This document shows, in pieces, positions 1 to 8,582 of a stretch of 64,000 nucleotides of DNA; position 1 is the first letter of the stretch; every line of letters starts with the position of its first letter. Origin of the DNA: Bacteroidota bacterium (GTDB taxonomy: Bacteria > Bacteroidota > Bacteroidia > Flavobacteriales_D > Crocinitomicaceae); the NCBI GenBank assembly GCA_030148165.1, contig JASBTZ010000003.1:62001-126000 (forward strand), in the 5' to 3' direction. A program made the translations under genes and the position numbers. The notes beneath the pieces are model-generated. The model did not search any database and had not been told where the DNA came from. It saw only the letters and a list, made by a program, of their open reading frames with translations.

Positions 1-286
1 ATATCATGTTTGACATGAGTGTCGAGCCAAAAATCTTTGCCAGACGATCTGTTCTTTGCTCACCTATTCTTCTCGCCATGAGAATCTGTGATCCATCGTT
101 GAGGCCTATCATTACTATATATAAAGTAATATACAAGATACCGGCGTTTCCGGAAGCATCGAAGTCAAGCGTGCTATAACGACTTAGAAAGGCAGAATCA
201 GTGATAAGGACAACCGCCTGAATGAAGCTCGATGCCATTAGTGGAAGAGCCACTTTAAGTATAGATCTATATGAGACTTCGAGCAT
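1..286 (-). CDS. MATE family efflux transporter, N-terminal part (runs off window)
   Basis: Reading the reverse strand from the ATG at 286 gives an open frame to the window edge (about 95 codons), beginning MLEVSYRSILKVALPLMASS. It has two hydrophobic segments separated by a stretch with TDSAFLSRY, then GLNDGSQILMARRIGE. This pattern (P-L-M at the first helix, D after the first helix, G-x-x-Q-I/M-x-A-R-R-x-G-E) is the N-terminus of MATE/DinF multidrug and toxin antiporters, which use a sodium or proton gradient in the inner membrane. Only the first two helices are visible, so substrate and exact subfamily cannot be stated. It is divergent from the gene at 380. Confidence 0.78.
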   Translation of the reverse strand, partial: MLEVSYRSILKVALPLMASSFIQAVVLITDSAFLSRYSTLDFDASGNAGILYITLYIVMIGLNDGSQILMARRIGEQRTDRLAKIFGSTLMSNMI

Positions 287-354
287 TGTTGATTAATTCG
301 ATCGTAAAAATAACAAGCCATTTGTCATGATGATTATTTATACGATAAAGTTGA

Positions 355-362
355 TACTTTTG
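355..362 (+). promoter_or_regulatory. Candidate -7 promoter element (TACTTTTG)
   Basis: TACTTTTG matches the Bacteroidota -7 consensus TAnnTTTG exactly and lies 17 bp before the ATG at 380. No well-spaced -33 TTTG is seen (the nearest, at 321-324, is too far). It would serve the operon 380-2600. Confidence 0.45.
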
Positions 363-379
363 CTTATAAACCGATATAC

Positions 380-808
380 ATGAGATGTACGATTCACTTT
401 TATTTGTTGAACGCTGAGTTCTCACAAGAACTGGCCGATGAGAAACACAATGGCCAGGAGTCAGAGGATAACATGAGGTATGAATGGGAGGACGAACTCG
501 AAATAACGGATCCTGTTGATGGAATTGATATTCATGAGGATGCTACAATGCCACTTCAGGGAGAAATGCCCGATGGATCTGCATTTATTGAGGAGATTGA
601 CGGCATGAGATTATTCGAATGTTTGTCAGGATCTGATCAGGTTGCGGTTGTCGGCTGTTCGGAATCGGTTTTAGATTCTTATAACATCGAAGAGCTTGAT
701 GGCCAAATAATCTTAAGTGTGTATTTAAAGGATAAGGAGCCAATGGCGAATCCAATTCCCGGACTTTATATTGCTTCTCAGGAGTTTCCAAAAAACCTGA
801 TTATTTAA
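380..808 (+). CDS. Conserved-looking acidic protein of unknown function
   Basis: I do not recognise this 142-aa protein. It is strongly acidic, has no signal peptide or membrane segment, and its C-terminal half (from about residue 60) looks like a small folded domain rich in beta strands. Two starts are possible: ATG 380, just downstream of a good -7 element, or ATG 473 (111 aa), which has GAGG six bases upstream and drops a less convincing N-terminal stretch. Its TAA overlaps the ATG of the ABC ATPase by one base, so the two are translationally coupled and probably work together. A soluble adaptor or regulator of the ATPase is a guess only. Confidence 0.6.
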   Translation: MRCTIHFYLLNAEFSQELADEKHNGQESEDNMRYEWEDELEITDPVDGIDIHEDATMPLQGEMPDGSAFIEEIDGMRLFECLSGSDQVAVVGCSESVLDSYNIEELDGQIILSVYLKDKEPMANPIPGLYIASQEFPKNLII

Positions 809-1728
809 TGCTTCACCTGGATCAAATTTCGGTTGAACTTGACGGCGCAAAATTGCTCGAAGATATCAGTTTGGACATTCGGGAAGGAGATCTGATTGGG
901 ATAATAGGAAGAAGCGGTGTTGGAAAGACCACGCTTCTAAAAACCATGGCTGGATTGATCGCGCCAATTAACGGAGAAGTTCGATTTAACGATAGCGTAC
1001 TTATCGGCCCCACTCAAAAATTAGTTCCGGGATATGAGGACATTCAGTTGGTTAATCAGGATTTTGATCTCGATCTATATCACACTGTAGAGGAGAATAT
1101 CAAGTCTAAAATGATTCATTTGGACCGAGAGCTTCGAACAGATTTCTACGAAGAATTGGTCGGGCTGATTGAATTGAAAGAAGCAGAAAACCGACAAGCG
1201 CAGCTGCTGTCGGGAGGTGAGCAACAGAGGCTAAGTATAGCTCGAGCTCTGGCAAGTGAACCAAAGATTTTATTACTGGATGAACCCTTTGTTCATTTGG
1301 ATCAACGTCTGCGATTAAAAATAACGGATTACATATTAGGTCAGCACAAAGATCACAAAACAACAATCGTTATAGCTTCGCACGATGGTTCTGAACTACT
1401 TGGTCTGGTGGAGTCTATCGTGCATTTAAAAGATGGACGAGTAGAGCGAATTGATGCTACACAGGAGGTATACTATCATCCTTCTGACAAACAGCAGGCT
1501 GAATTGATGGGACCTATCAATGAAATCGAAATTGAAAGCAAGAGCATCTTGTTCAGACCAAATGAATATACCGTGTCAGAACGCGGAATTGAGCTAAGAA
1601 AAATCAGGTCGATTGATTTCGGGGGTTATGTTTTTAATTACTTTAATAATAGCGCAGGTGATGCTTTTATTCTAAGTTCATTAGAACCGATGGCTGACAA
1701 GATTCAAATAGATATTGTAAAAAGGTGA
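808..1728 (+). CDS. ABC transporter ATP-binding protein with C-terminal TOBE-like domain
   Basis: 306 aa. Walker A GRSGVGKT is at 34-41, a Q-loop glutamine in VNQDF near 84, the signature LSGGEQQ at 134-140, Walker B ILLLDEP at 154-160 and the switch His in ASHD near 195. After residue about 225 follows a beta-rich tail of the kind found in PotA/FbpC/ModC-type importer ATPases (TOBE_2-like), preceded by the family's usual YxxP sequence. It should energise an importer or another membrane complex. No permease or binding protein is encoded nearby, which is odd for this subfamily. It overlaps the genes on both sides by one base, so it belongs to a tight three-gene unit with the unknown protein and YihY. 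Confidence 0.85.
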   Translation: MLHLDQISVELDGAKLLEDISLDIREGDLIGIIGRSGVGKTTLLKTMAGLIAPINGEVRFNDSVLIGPTQKLVPGYEDIQLVNQDFDLDLYHTVEENIKSKMIHLDRELRTDFYEELVGLIELKEAENRQAQLLSGGEQQRLSIARALASEPKILLLDEPFVHLDQRLRLKITDYILGQHKDHKTTIVIASHDGSELLGLVESIVHLKDGRVERIDATQEVYYHPSDKQQAELMGPINEIEIESKSILFRPNEYTVSERGIELRKIRSIDFGGYVFNYFNNSAGDAFILSSLEPMADKIQIDIVKR

Positions 1729-2600
1729 TGAGAAAAGCTAAGGATCATTTAATTCTTATTCGCGAGACATTCGTTGAGTTTTTATCTGACTTGCCTTTTA
1801 TTCATAGTGCAGCTCTTTCATACTATGTGTTACTATCGTTAGTCCCTTTAATTTATCTTGCCATTAATATTTTTGGGTATTTCCTGGGAGCAGATAGAAT
1901 GCTGGAGATCATTAACGCTATGTTTAAGGAGCAGGTGGGAATATCAGACGCATCGGGAATTGTCAGTTTTTTGGAATACATCAAATTTGGCAGTGGCAGC
2001 ATTACGCTGAAGGTGGTTGGGACATTAATTGTTCTATTCTCTACCACAGCAATGTTAAACGCCTTAAAGAAGAGCATCAATAAGTTTTATAATATTGAGA
2101 AAAAACAGATGGGAACGAAACGTGTTATCGTACGAAACGTTTTGTTTCGTTTGATATCCATGTTATTCATTTTAGGAATCACCTTATTGTTAGTGTCTCT
2201 TTATTTCATCGAAACGGCGATGCTAACTGTTAGTAATACTTATCTTGAAAACCTGGATCTATTTCAGTGGTTATTGAGTAACGTGGTTCGACATGGAATT
2301 CCAATCGTAACTAATTTGATCATTTTCTCATTTGTCTTTAAGTATCTCCACGATGGCGTAGTTAGATGGAAAGTGGCGATCAGAGGTGCGGTTGTGACCG
2401 GAATCATGCTTTATCTGGGACAGCTTTTAATTAAATTCTACTTGATGAATTACTTCTTTGCTTCTAATTCAGGCATTACCGGAACTATTCTCGTTCTGAT
2501 GGTATGGGTATACTATTCGGCTCTCATCTTGTTCCTGGGTGCAAAGATGACCGCCGCCTACGCTAAATATTTAGGTCACCCAATCATATTTCGTGATTAA
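1728..2600 (+). CDS. YihY/virulence factor BrkB family membrane protein
   Basis: About 290 aa with six predicted membrane spans and the family hallmarks: an early S-A-A-L-S-Y-Y helix, the N-K-F-Y-N motif following helix two, and a final helix with V-L-M-V-W-V-Y-Y-S-A followed by LGA. The family is an inner-membrane protein of unsettled function (once misnamed RNase BN; proposed envelope or efflux roles). I chose ATG 1728, which shares its A with the TGA of the ABC gene; a GTG lies one codon earlier. Coupling with an orphan ATPase raises the possibility that it is a physical partner, but nothing in the family is known to bind ABC ATPases. Confidence 0.85.
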   Translation: MRKAKDHLILIRETFVEFLSDLPFIHSAALSYYVLLSLVPLIYLAINIFGYFLGADRMLEIINAMFKEQVGISDASGIVSFLEYIKFGSGSITLKVVGTLIVLFSTTAMLNALKKSINKFYNIEKKQMGTKRVIVRNVLFRLISMLFILGITLLLVSLYFIETAMLTVSNTYLENLDLFQWLLSNVVRHGIPIVTNLIIFSFVFKYLHDGVVRWKVAIRGAVVTGIMLYLGQLLIKFYLMNYFFASNSGITGTILVLMVWVYYSALILFLGAKMTAAYAKYLGHPIIFRD

Positions 2601-2672
2601 AAAATGGTCATTTTTTGGTTATTATTTAAGATTTGATTATTTTTCCGACATAATCTTGATGAAAAATTAAAC

Positions 2673-3473
2673 ATGGATATAGGGACAAATCTTAAGTTAT
2701 TAAGAAAAAGACTGGGTAAATCTCAGGAAGAAGTTGCTAATGATCTTGATCTAACTCGGAGTTCTTATTCGGGATATGAGAATGGTGTTGCTCAACCAAA
2801 TCTTGAGATTCTTGTTCAATTAAGCGATTACTATCGAATTGGTATTGACGAGTTACTGCGTAAAGACCTTTCGAAGTATACCGACAATGACTGGTCGAAA
2901 TTGGATCAAGGTATTCAGGTCGATATCAAAGGTCAGAAACTTCGCGTCCTCACGTCTGTCGTAAGTGAAGAAAATGAAGACTTGATTGAATTGGTTCCGC
3001 ATAAAGCAAGCGCAGGATACACTGCTGGTTATGCAGATCCGGACTACCTAAAGGTGCTTCCAACTTTTCATTTACCATTTCTTTCAAGGGATAGAAAATA
3101 TCGCTCATTTCCGATTAAAGGTGATTCTATGCCGCCTGTTGTAGAAGGATCTTTTGTGATTGGTGAATTTGTTCAGAATTGGGCTAGTGTTCGAGATGGA
3201 ACGCCATGTATTGTTATTACAAAAGACGATGGAATTGTTTTCAAAGTCGTTCACAATATGCTTGATTCAGATCAGTCGTTTCAGCTTTGTTCGACAAATC
3301 CATTTTATGAGCCTTACCTGGTTCACGTCAATGATATACTCGAAATTTGGAAGTTTGTAAACTACATTTCACCTGAATTACCTGAGATCAGATTAGATGA
3401 CAGCGATATTTCAAAGTCTATCAAATCACTTCAAAAAGAAGTCCATGAGATTAAGTCTTTTGTGAAGAAGTAA
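2673..3473 (+). CDS. XRE-type HTH regulator with C-terminal S24 (LexA/CI-like) peptidase domain
   Basis: 266 aa. Residues 1-65 are a Cro/CI helix-turn-helix (KSQEEVANDL then LTRSSYSGYENG). Residues about 110-260 form an S24 fold: nucleophile Ser152 in KGDSMPP and general-base Lys191 in VFKVV. An Ala-Gly pair (A114-G115, in KASAGY) sits where LexA-type proteins self-cleave. Such proteins are common in Bacteroidota as stress-responsive repressors; some members cleave and some only use the fold for dimerisation. No phage genes surround it. Its 3' end overlaps that of recQ by 23 bp, tail to tail. A DNA-damage role is inferred only from the S24 domain. Confidence 0.85.
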   Translation: MDIGTNLKLLRKRLGKSQEEVANDLDLTRSSYSGYENGVAQPNLEILVQLSDYYRIGIDELLRKDLSKYTDNDWSKLDQGIQVDIKGQKLRVLTSVVSEENEDLIELVPHKASAGYTAGYADPDYLKVLPTFHLPFLSRDRKYRSFPIKGDSMPPVVEGSFVIGEFVQNWASVRDGTPCIVITKDDGIVFKVVHNMLDSDQSFQLCSTNPFYEPYLVHVNDILEIWKFVNYISPELPEIRLDDSDISKSIKSLQKEVHEIKSFVKK

Positions 3474-5343
3474 GACGGTAAACTCGATCTTCGAACACAA
3501 CTTTTTCTTCCAGAATCAAATTATGTAAAGCCTTTTGAATGTCGGTTTTCAGAACCTTCATTTGATCTTCCAGCTGACCTATTGTTGCAGGTAAAAGTTC
3601 GGGAATGCTTTCGATTAATTCGTCGTGTGTATAAGGACTATTCATTTGCTCCCGGCAGACATCACATTTACCACATTTTTGGGTAGGTGACCCAAAATAC
3701 GCCGCTATCAGCTCTGCTCGACAATTTGAACTTGTTATATAATCAGTGATTGCCTGAAGCTTTTGCGTATCCGTTCGCTTGCGGTTCTCATATACTTCGG
3801 GACGAAATGAAATATGCGACTCCGGGAGGCGCTCTTGTATCATGGTTATTTGTTGAGAATTCGATTGAAAATGTACATCGATAACACCGTATTGTTCGAG
3901 TACTTCTAATTGTCTGCGTAATTCCTGTTTATTAATGTCGAGTCTTTTAGCGAGTTCATTTTCATTAATGCTTATGAACCGGTCAAACACACCTGGGTAA
4001 CTTCTTGTAAGCAACGTTATTAAGCCGGAAAGGCTGTCGTGAGCAACCTGAAATTTGTATAAGGCAGAACTGCCAATAAGGAGTTGAAGGCGAGTAGGCA
4101 GGAATTGGCCGTCAGTGAGCTCCATGTTCCCGTTTCTGCTTAGAATCTTCAATGCATGATAGGTTTCCATAATACCAATCTTGAACTCGTGGCTGAAGCG
4201 ACTTATATCGAAAGCAAATGTTTCTCCTTCTCCTGATCCAATAGCAATTCCAAGGAAATTGCAAATCGCATTATAGATGACCCTTATGCGATCTTTTTCC
4301 GGATACTTTTGACTCAGGTGATTCTCCTGGATTTCCAGGTCTTTTCGTTCCCAAAATGCAATTGCAACTGAATCTTTGCCATCTCTACCGGCTCTTCCTG
4401 CTTCCTGGTAGTACGCTTCCAGATTATCCGGAATTTCAAAGTGAAGGACGAAGCGAACATTGGGTTTATCAATTCCCATTCCGAAGGCATTGGTGGCTAT
4501 CATTACTTGTATCGTACCATCCATCCAATAAGAGAGCATTTGATCGCGATCGGAACGTTTCATGCCGCCATGGTACATGCCTACACTTATGGAATGTGCC
4601 CGAAGATATTTGGTAATTGTCTTAACACTTCTTCTGGTTTGACAATAGATGATTCCACACTCAGCATCATGTTCTTTACAATAATCTAGAATGTTCTTCT
4701 GCTTATTCTCACTTGCGAGCACCCGATAAGCAATGTTAGATCTTTCAACCGAACCTTTAATAATCTTGACATCGCGAAGTCCTAGAGATTTAACAATATC
4801 ATCCTGAACTTCGAGCGTAGCAGATGCTGTTAGGGCTATCATCGGTGCTTCCGGATGGTATTGTCTTAAATTTGCTATTTCACGATAACTAGGCCTGAAG
4901 TCATGCCCCCATTCCGAGATACAGTGAGCTTCATCGATGGTAATCATTGAAACATTCATCAGTTTGAAACGCTCGATAAAAAGCGAACTCTTGAGCCTTT
5001 CGGGTGAGGTATAAAGAAATTTAGTGTTTCCAAATCTGGCATTGTCAAGTGCAATATCGATTTCCCGATACGTCATACTTCCGGTTATTAATTCCGCTTT
5101 GATACCCCTTTTTTGCAAGTTCTGTACTTGATCCTGCATTAATGCGATCAATGGAGATATTACAAGGCAGATTCCATCGCGTGCGATTCCGGGAACTTGA
5201 AAGCAAATTGACTTGCCACCACCAGTAGACAAGATCGCTAATGTGTCATGTCCATAAATGAGATTATCTACGATCTCTTCCTGTAATGGTCGAAATTGAT
5301 CAAATCCCCAATATTGCTTTAATATGTCGTGACTTTTTTGCAT
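3451..5343 (-). CDS. recQ: ATP-dependent DNA helicase, RecQ family
   Basis: About 630 aa SF2 3'-5' helicase for recombination repair. Visible motifs are FRPLQEE (motif 0), STGGGKS (Walker A), TIDEAHCISEWGHDFRPSY (DEAH plus the RecQ aromatic loop), and AGRDG (motif VI). A zinc-binding set C-x15-C-x2-C-x2-C lies near residues 550-575. The C-terminus is short, with no recognisable HRDC domain. I set the start at ATG 5343 because the upstream in-frame TTG (5358) lies inside a perfect -7 promoter element, so it could not be part of the transcript. It converges on the S24 regulator and diverges from ilvE. Confidence 0.92.
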   Translation of the reverse strand: MQKSHDILKQYWGFDQFRPLQEEIVDNLIYGHDTLAILSTGGGKSICFQVPGIARDGICLVISPLIALMQDQVQNLQKRGIKAELITGSMTYREIDIALDNARFGNTKFLYTSPERLKSSLFIERFKLMNVSMITIDEAHCISEWGHDFRPSYREIANLRQYHPEAPMIALTASATLEVQDDIVKSLGLRDVKIIKGSVERSNIAYRVLASENKQKNILDYCKEHDAECGIIYCQTRRSVKTITKYLRAHSISVGMYHGGMKRSDRDQMLSYWMDGTIQVMIATNAFGMGIDKPNVRFVLHFEIPDNLEAYYQEAGRAGRDGKDSVAIAFWERKDLEIQENHLSQKYPEKDRIRVIYNAICNFLGIAIGSGEGETFAFDISRFSHEFKIGIMETYHALKILSRNGNMELTDGQFLPTRLQLLIGSSALYKFQVAHDSLSGLITLLTRSYPGVFDRFISINENELAKRLDINKQELRRQLEVLEQYGVIDVHFQSNSQQITMIQERLPESHISFRPEVYENRKRTDTQKLQAITDYITSSNCRAELIAAYFGSPTQKCGKCDVCREQMNSPYTHDELIESIPELLPATIGQLEDQMKVLKTDIQKALHNLILEEKVVFEDRVYRLTSSQKT

Positions 5344-5355
5344 CTTGTATAGTAT

Positions 5356-5363
5356 CAAATTTA
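5356..5363 (-). promoter_or_regulatory. Candidate -7 element for recQ (TAAATTTG)
   Basis: On the reverse strand TAAATTTG matches TAnnTTTG exactly, 12 bp before the recQ ATG. No properly spaced -33 TTTG was found. It decides the start codon of recQ against the upstream TTG. Confidence 0.5.
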
Positions 5364-5398
5364 CTTAATAAATTTTCGCCATCGAGTTGGCAAGTCAA

Positions 5399-5430
5399 TT
5401 TGATTTAATAGGATAATCTACTTATCTTTG
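5399..5430 (+). promoter_or_regulatory. Promoter of ilvE (TTTG-N20-TATCTTTG)
   Basis: TTTG at 5399-5402 and TATCTTTG at 5423-5430 with a 20-bp spacer match the Bacteroidota sigma-A promoter in both boxes. The ilvE ATG follows 17 bp downstream of the -7 box. Confidence 0.75.
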
Positions 5431-5447
5431 CGGCACAGAAAAATGAC

Positions 5448-6518
5448 ATGATAGAAGACACAGTTTCAATAAAAATCACTAAAACACCAAATTCAAGACT
5501 ACAGGAAGTTGATTGGGATAATCTACCATTTGGAAAAGTGTTTTCAGATCATATGTTGGTGATGGATTATAAGGATGGTGCATGGCAGCAGCCTGAAATA
5601 GTACCTTTTCAATCACTTCAGTTACATCCGGCGACTTCAGCGATACATTATGGTCAATCCATATTTGAGGGGATGAAAGCTAACAGAACTAAGGAAGATG
5701 AAGTTCTTATTTTCAGACCGGATCTAAATGCGAAAAGATTTGCAGATTCATGCATTCGCATGTGCATGCCCGTAGTTCCTGAGGAGCTATTTACTGATTT
5801 GATAAAGAAAGTAGTGGATCTGGACAGAGAATGGATTCCCAAAAAAGAGGGTTATTCATTATATATCCGTCCATTCATGTTTGCAACAGATGATTATATA
5901 GGAATTAAACCTTCTGACAACTATAAGTTTATCATTTTTACCTGTCCGGTTGGAGCCTACTATTCTCAGCCTGTTCGAGTTAAAATCGAAGAATATTATA
6001 CACGTGCAGCTCAAGGAGGTGTGGGTAGAGCAAAAACTGCCGGGAATTATGCAGCTTCGTTGTATCCGGCTAAATTAGCTCAGGAGCAAGGTTTTCATCA
6101 ACTTGTGTGGACGGACGCTGTTGAACATAAGTACATTGAGGAATCCGGAACGATGAATATTATCTTCATTAAAGATGGAAAACTCATTACACCTTCTGAA
6201 GAAAAAGATACGATTCTCAAAAGTGTGACTAAGCGCTCTGTTGTTGAAATCGCCCGGCATTGGGGCTTTGAAGTAGAAGAGCGAAACATTAGTGTAGAAG
6301 AGGTAGTCCAGGGCTTGAAGGAGGGAACAATTACCGATGCTTTTGGTGCAGGAACAGCAGCTACAATAGCACAAATTGCAGCAATTGGCTATCGGGACGA
6401 GGTGTTTGATTTGCCTCCTCTTGAAAGCAGAGAGGTGTCGAATAGAATCAAAAATTACCTCAATGATCTAAAGGCTGGAAAGATAGAAGATGACATGAAT
6501 TGGCTCATTCGATTCTAG
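5448..6518 (+). CDS. ilvE: Branched-chain amino acid aminotransferase
   Basis: 356 aa, the usual length of the longer (type II) BCAT. It is a cytoplasmic PLP enzyme of fold type IV that transfers amino groups between Leu/Ile/Val and 2-oxoglutarate. Visible features are HYGQSIFEGMKA (62-78 region, substrate side), the arginine-rich RPF after the domain linker, the PLP lysine Lys196 in GRAKTAGNYA, and EESGTMNIIF and TDAFGAGTAA, which contact the cofactor phosphate. It is a single gene between a good promoter and a strong terminator. It pairs in metabolism with the leucine-type dehydrogenase at 41815, which also links branched-chain amino acids to their keto acids. Confidence 0.95.
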   Translation: MIEDTVSIKITKTPNSRLQEVDWDNLPFGKVFSDHMLVMDYKDGAWQQPEIVPFQSLQLHPATSAIHYGQSIFEGMKANRTKEDEVLIFRPDLNAKRFADSCIRMCMPVVPEELFTDLIKKVVDLDREWIPKKEGYSLYIRPFMFATDDYIGIKPSDNYKFIIFTCPVGAYYSQPVRVKIEEYYTRAAQGGVGRAKTAGNYAASLYPAKLAQEQGFHQLVWTDAVEHKYIEESGTMNIIFIKDGKLITPSEEKDTILKSVTKRSVVEIARHWGFEVEERNISVEEVVQGLKEGTITDAFGAGTAATIAQIAAIGYRDEVFDLPPLESREVSNRIKNYLNDLKAGKIEDDMNWLIRF

Positions 6519-6537
6519 TTATGAACAAAAATTTTTG

Positions 6538-6562
6538 AAAGCTCCTACTCAGGAGCTTTTTT
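6538..6562 (+). terminator. Rho-independent terminator of ilvE
   Basis: AAAGCTCCT and AGGAGCTTT form a 9-bp stem around the loop ACTC, ending in a run of T residues, 20 bp after the ilvE stop. Confidence 0.9.
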
Positions 6563-6580
6563 CTTATGAATCTATTCTAT

Positions 6581-6588
6581 TATATTTG
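6581..6588 (+). promoter_or_regulatory. Candidate -7 element (TATATTTG) for the response regulator
   Basis: TATATTTG matches TAnnTTTG and is 23 bp before the GTG start of the regulator at 6612. It lies just after the ilvE terminator. A -33 TTTG is not evident. Confidence 0.55.
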
Positions 6589-6611
6589 CTTATCTAAAAC
6601 AATTCTAAATA

Positions 6612-7292
6612 GTGAAACTATTAATTGCAGACAGTTCTGACCTCGTAAGACTTGGAATTCGATCTTTATTAAAGACTGAGTTGGAGATAGATATTGTCGG
6701 TGAGGCAGTTAATAGTGAAGAGCTTTTAGAAATGTTGGGTTCTTTCGAAACGGATCTGGTGTTGCTGGATTACACATCTTCTGGTTTTGAAATCGATGAT
6801 ATTGTTAAGTTGCATAAGTCCTTTCCCAATGTTCCTATTCTTGCGGTTACGCCAGAGCAGAGCGCACAGACACTTGTGGATGCTTTAAGATCAGGAGTTA
6901 CAAGCTATGTCAAAAAGGATTGTTCATTTCCTGAGATTATTGATGCGGTTAAGCAAACAGCAAAAGGAGATCGGTTTTTTTGTGGACAGATCCTTGAAAC
7001 GATTCAACGCGCAAATCTGAATGTCGAAGATATTGATATTGATGCTTTCAGTTGCGATGCGGTTGCGATATCACCACGGGAGAGTGAGATTATTATCATG
7101 ATTGCGGAAGGCTTTACGAATGCGCAAATAGCGGATAAACTATTCCTGAGTAATCATACGATTAACACGCATAGAAAGAACATCATGGCAAAGCTAGGCG
7201 TGAAAAACACAGCGGGAATAGTGATGTATGCGGTGAAAACGAACCTTATATCTCCCAACAAATTTCTATTTACGGCAGAAGGAGAAGCATAA
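6612..7292 (+). CDS. NarL/FixJ-type response regulator with LuxR HTH domain
   Basis: 226 aa with a GTG start. The receiver domain (1-120) has the phosphoacceptor Asp53 in LVLLDYTS, the switch Thr in ILAVTPE and the conserved Lys in SYVKKD. Of the usual N-terminal acid pair only Asp7 is present; the second position is Ser8 (ADSSD). Residues about 150-215 are a LuxR/GerE HTH (SPRESEIIIMIAEG then NAQIADKL and HTINTHRKNIMAKLG). No histidine kinase is nearby, so it is an orphan. It precedes the TPR/ECF sigma operon by 72 bp and may belong to the same circuit, but its own target is not shown by the sequence. Confidence 0.88.
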   Translation: MKLLIADSSDLVRLGIRSLLKTELEIDIVGEAVNSEELLEMLGSFETDLVLLDYTSSGFEIDDIVKLHKSFPNVPILAVTPEQSAQTLVDALRSGVTSYVKKDCSFPEIIDAVKQTAKGDRFFCGQILETIQRANLNVEDIDIDAFSCDAVAISPRESEIIIMIAEGFTNAQIADKLFLSNHTINTHRKNIMAKLGVKNTAGIVMYAVKTNLISPNKFLFTAEGEA

Positions 7293-7364
7293 TCCCCACT
7301 TTTTTTGTAATTTAATTTGAACCAATCTAGTTACTTGTTGTACTAACAGCAAAACAATACAATC

Positions 7365-8582
7365 ATGCGTAAGCATTTATTCATATTTATATTACTTTCC
7401 GCCTGCTATTCATATGGGCAAACGGAGGTATTAAATAACGCCGCCAATTCGACTGAATCGAGCGAGGAACTCAAAGAAGAGCAGATACTGGACTCAATGG
7501 CATTGGAGCCCGTGTATGATATGGAAATGGAAGAAAAAACCAAATCCAGAGATAACCGCTCGCTAAAAAAGGCTGAACAATCTCCTAAAGGAGTGAAATA
7601 CGACAAAGATGCTGATCAGCCAGGATCGTACCGTTCGGAATCAATGGCCGGAGGATTTACTTATTCAAAAACACAATCAACATATCAGCGGACTCAAAGA
7701 ACACCAAGTGTCGACCAACAAAAGCAAATGGATGATGCCGTAGGATATTTCGAATCATATGCCCCTAACTCATTTGAGCATCATTATTTCAAGTATGTAG
7801 CAGGAAATTATAACACGGATCTAATCGAACACTTATTGAAAGCCGAAGAATTAAGGCCCAATAATTCAGACGTTCACAAAGAACTGGCAGCATATTACAT
7901 CATAACGAATCAAAACAGTAAAGCCAAACCATATTTTGAGAAACTAAAGAATGCCAAAAGATTAACTAATCCGGTTATTACGTATGGCAAAGACATTCTT
8001 CTGAGCGTCCCGAATAACGGGGTTTTGATCACACATGGCTTTGACGATACGTACGCTGTTTGGTATGATCAGCAGGTTAATGGAGTTAGAAAGGATGTAA
8101 CGTTGGTTTCTCTGGATTTTATGCAGAGTGAAACGTATCGTGCAAATCTTAAAAAAGATGGATTTAAAATTCCACAACGAGAAGTAGTTGATGTGTCCTT
8201 TTTGAAACAGTTCTGTTCTATGAATAAGAGCAAGAAACTTGCTATTTCACTCACCACTCCGAAAGAATATTTTAGCCCGATTCAATCCTTGCTATTCGTT
8301 ACCGGACTGGTGTTTGAGTATCATCAAAATGATTTTTCGAACTTCAGTAGAAATGAAGATTTATGGAATAACCTATTAAACAAGACTCTTGTTAATAACG
8401 CTGTGGATTCGAAGTCGAAACAATTAAGCGCCAATTATTTACCCATGTTGTTTCAGTTAAGAGCAGTTTATCTGGAGCAGGGCGAAGATGAGAAAATGAA
8501 GGAAATCGATGAATGGATTGACAAAATCGGTATCCAATGTAATAAGTACAATCAGGTTCAAAAGATAAAGAACGCGTATTAG
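7365..8582 (+). CDS. Secreted TPR-like protein, first gene of a sigma factor operon
   Basis: 405 aa. An N-terminal signal peptide (RKHLFIFILLSACYSYGQ) is followed by about 100 low-complexity residues rich in E, S, Q and K, then a TPR-like helical region (about 120-200, ELRPNNSDVHKELAAYY). The segment beginning NGVLITHGFDDTYAVWY, with NGVRKDVTLVSL after it, resembles the C-terminal lobe of Bacteroidota DUF2723 membrane proteins (N-G-D-N-D-T-x-P-L-W-Y); this is from memory. Function unknown. Its TAG overlaps the GTG of the sigma factor by one base, so the three genes 7365-9927 are coupled. It may be the periplasmic input or the main target of the sigma factor. Confidence 0.72.
   Translation: MRKHLFIFILLSACYSYGQTEVLNNAANSTESSEELKEEQILDSMALEPVYDMEMEEKTKSRDNRSLKKAEQSPKGVKYDKDADQPGSYRSESMAGGFTYSKTQSTYQRTQRTPSVDQQKQMDDAVGYFESYAPNSFEHHYFKYVAGNYNTDLIEHLLKAEELRPNNSDVHKELAAYYIITNQNSKAKPYFEKLKNAKRLTNPVITYGKDILLSVPNNGVLITHGFDDTYAVWYDQQVNGVRKDVTLVSLDFMQSETYRANLKKDGFKIPQREVVDVSFLKQFCSMNKSKKLAISLTTPKEYFSPIQSLLFVTGLVFEYHQNDFSNFSRNEDLWNNLLNKTLVNNAVDSKSKQLSANYLPMLFQLRAVYLEQGEDEKMKEIDEWIDKIGIQCNKYNQVQKIKNAY

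Noticed and set aside
2599-2618. Terminator after the YihY gene
   Set aside because: The AT-only stem AAAAAATG/CATTTTTT has a two-base loop and is too weak to claim.
5343-5358. TTG start for recQ at 5358
   Set aside because: The TTG lies in a perfect -7 promoter element, and the RecQ family begins near the ATG at 5343.
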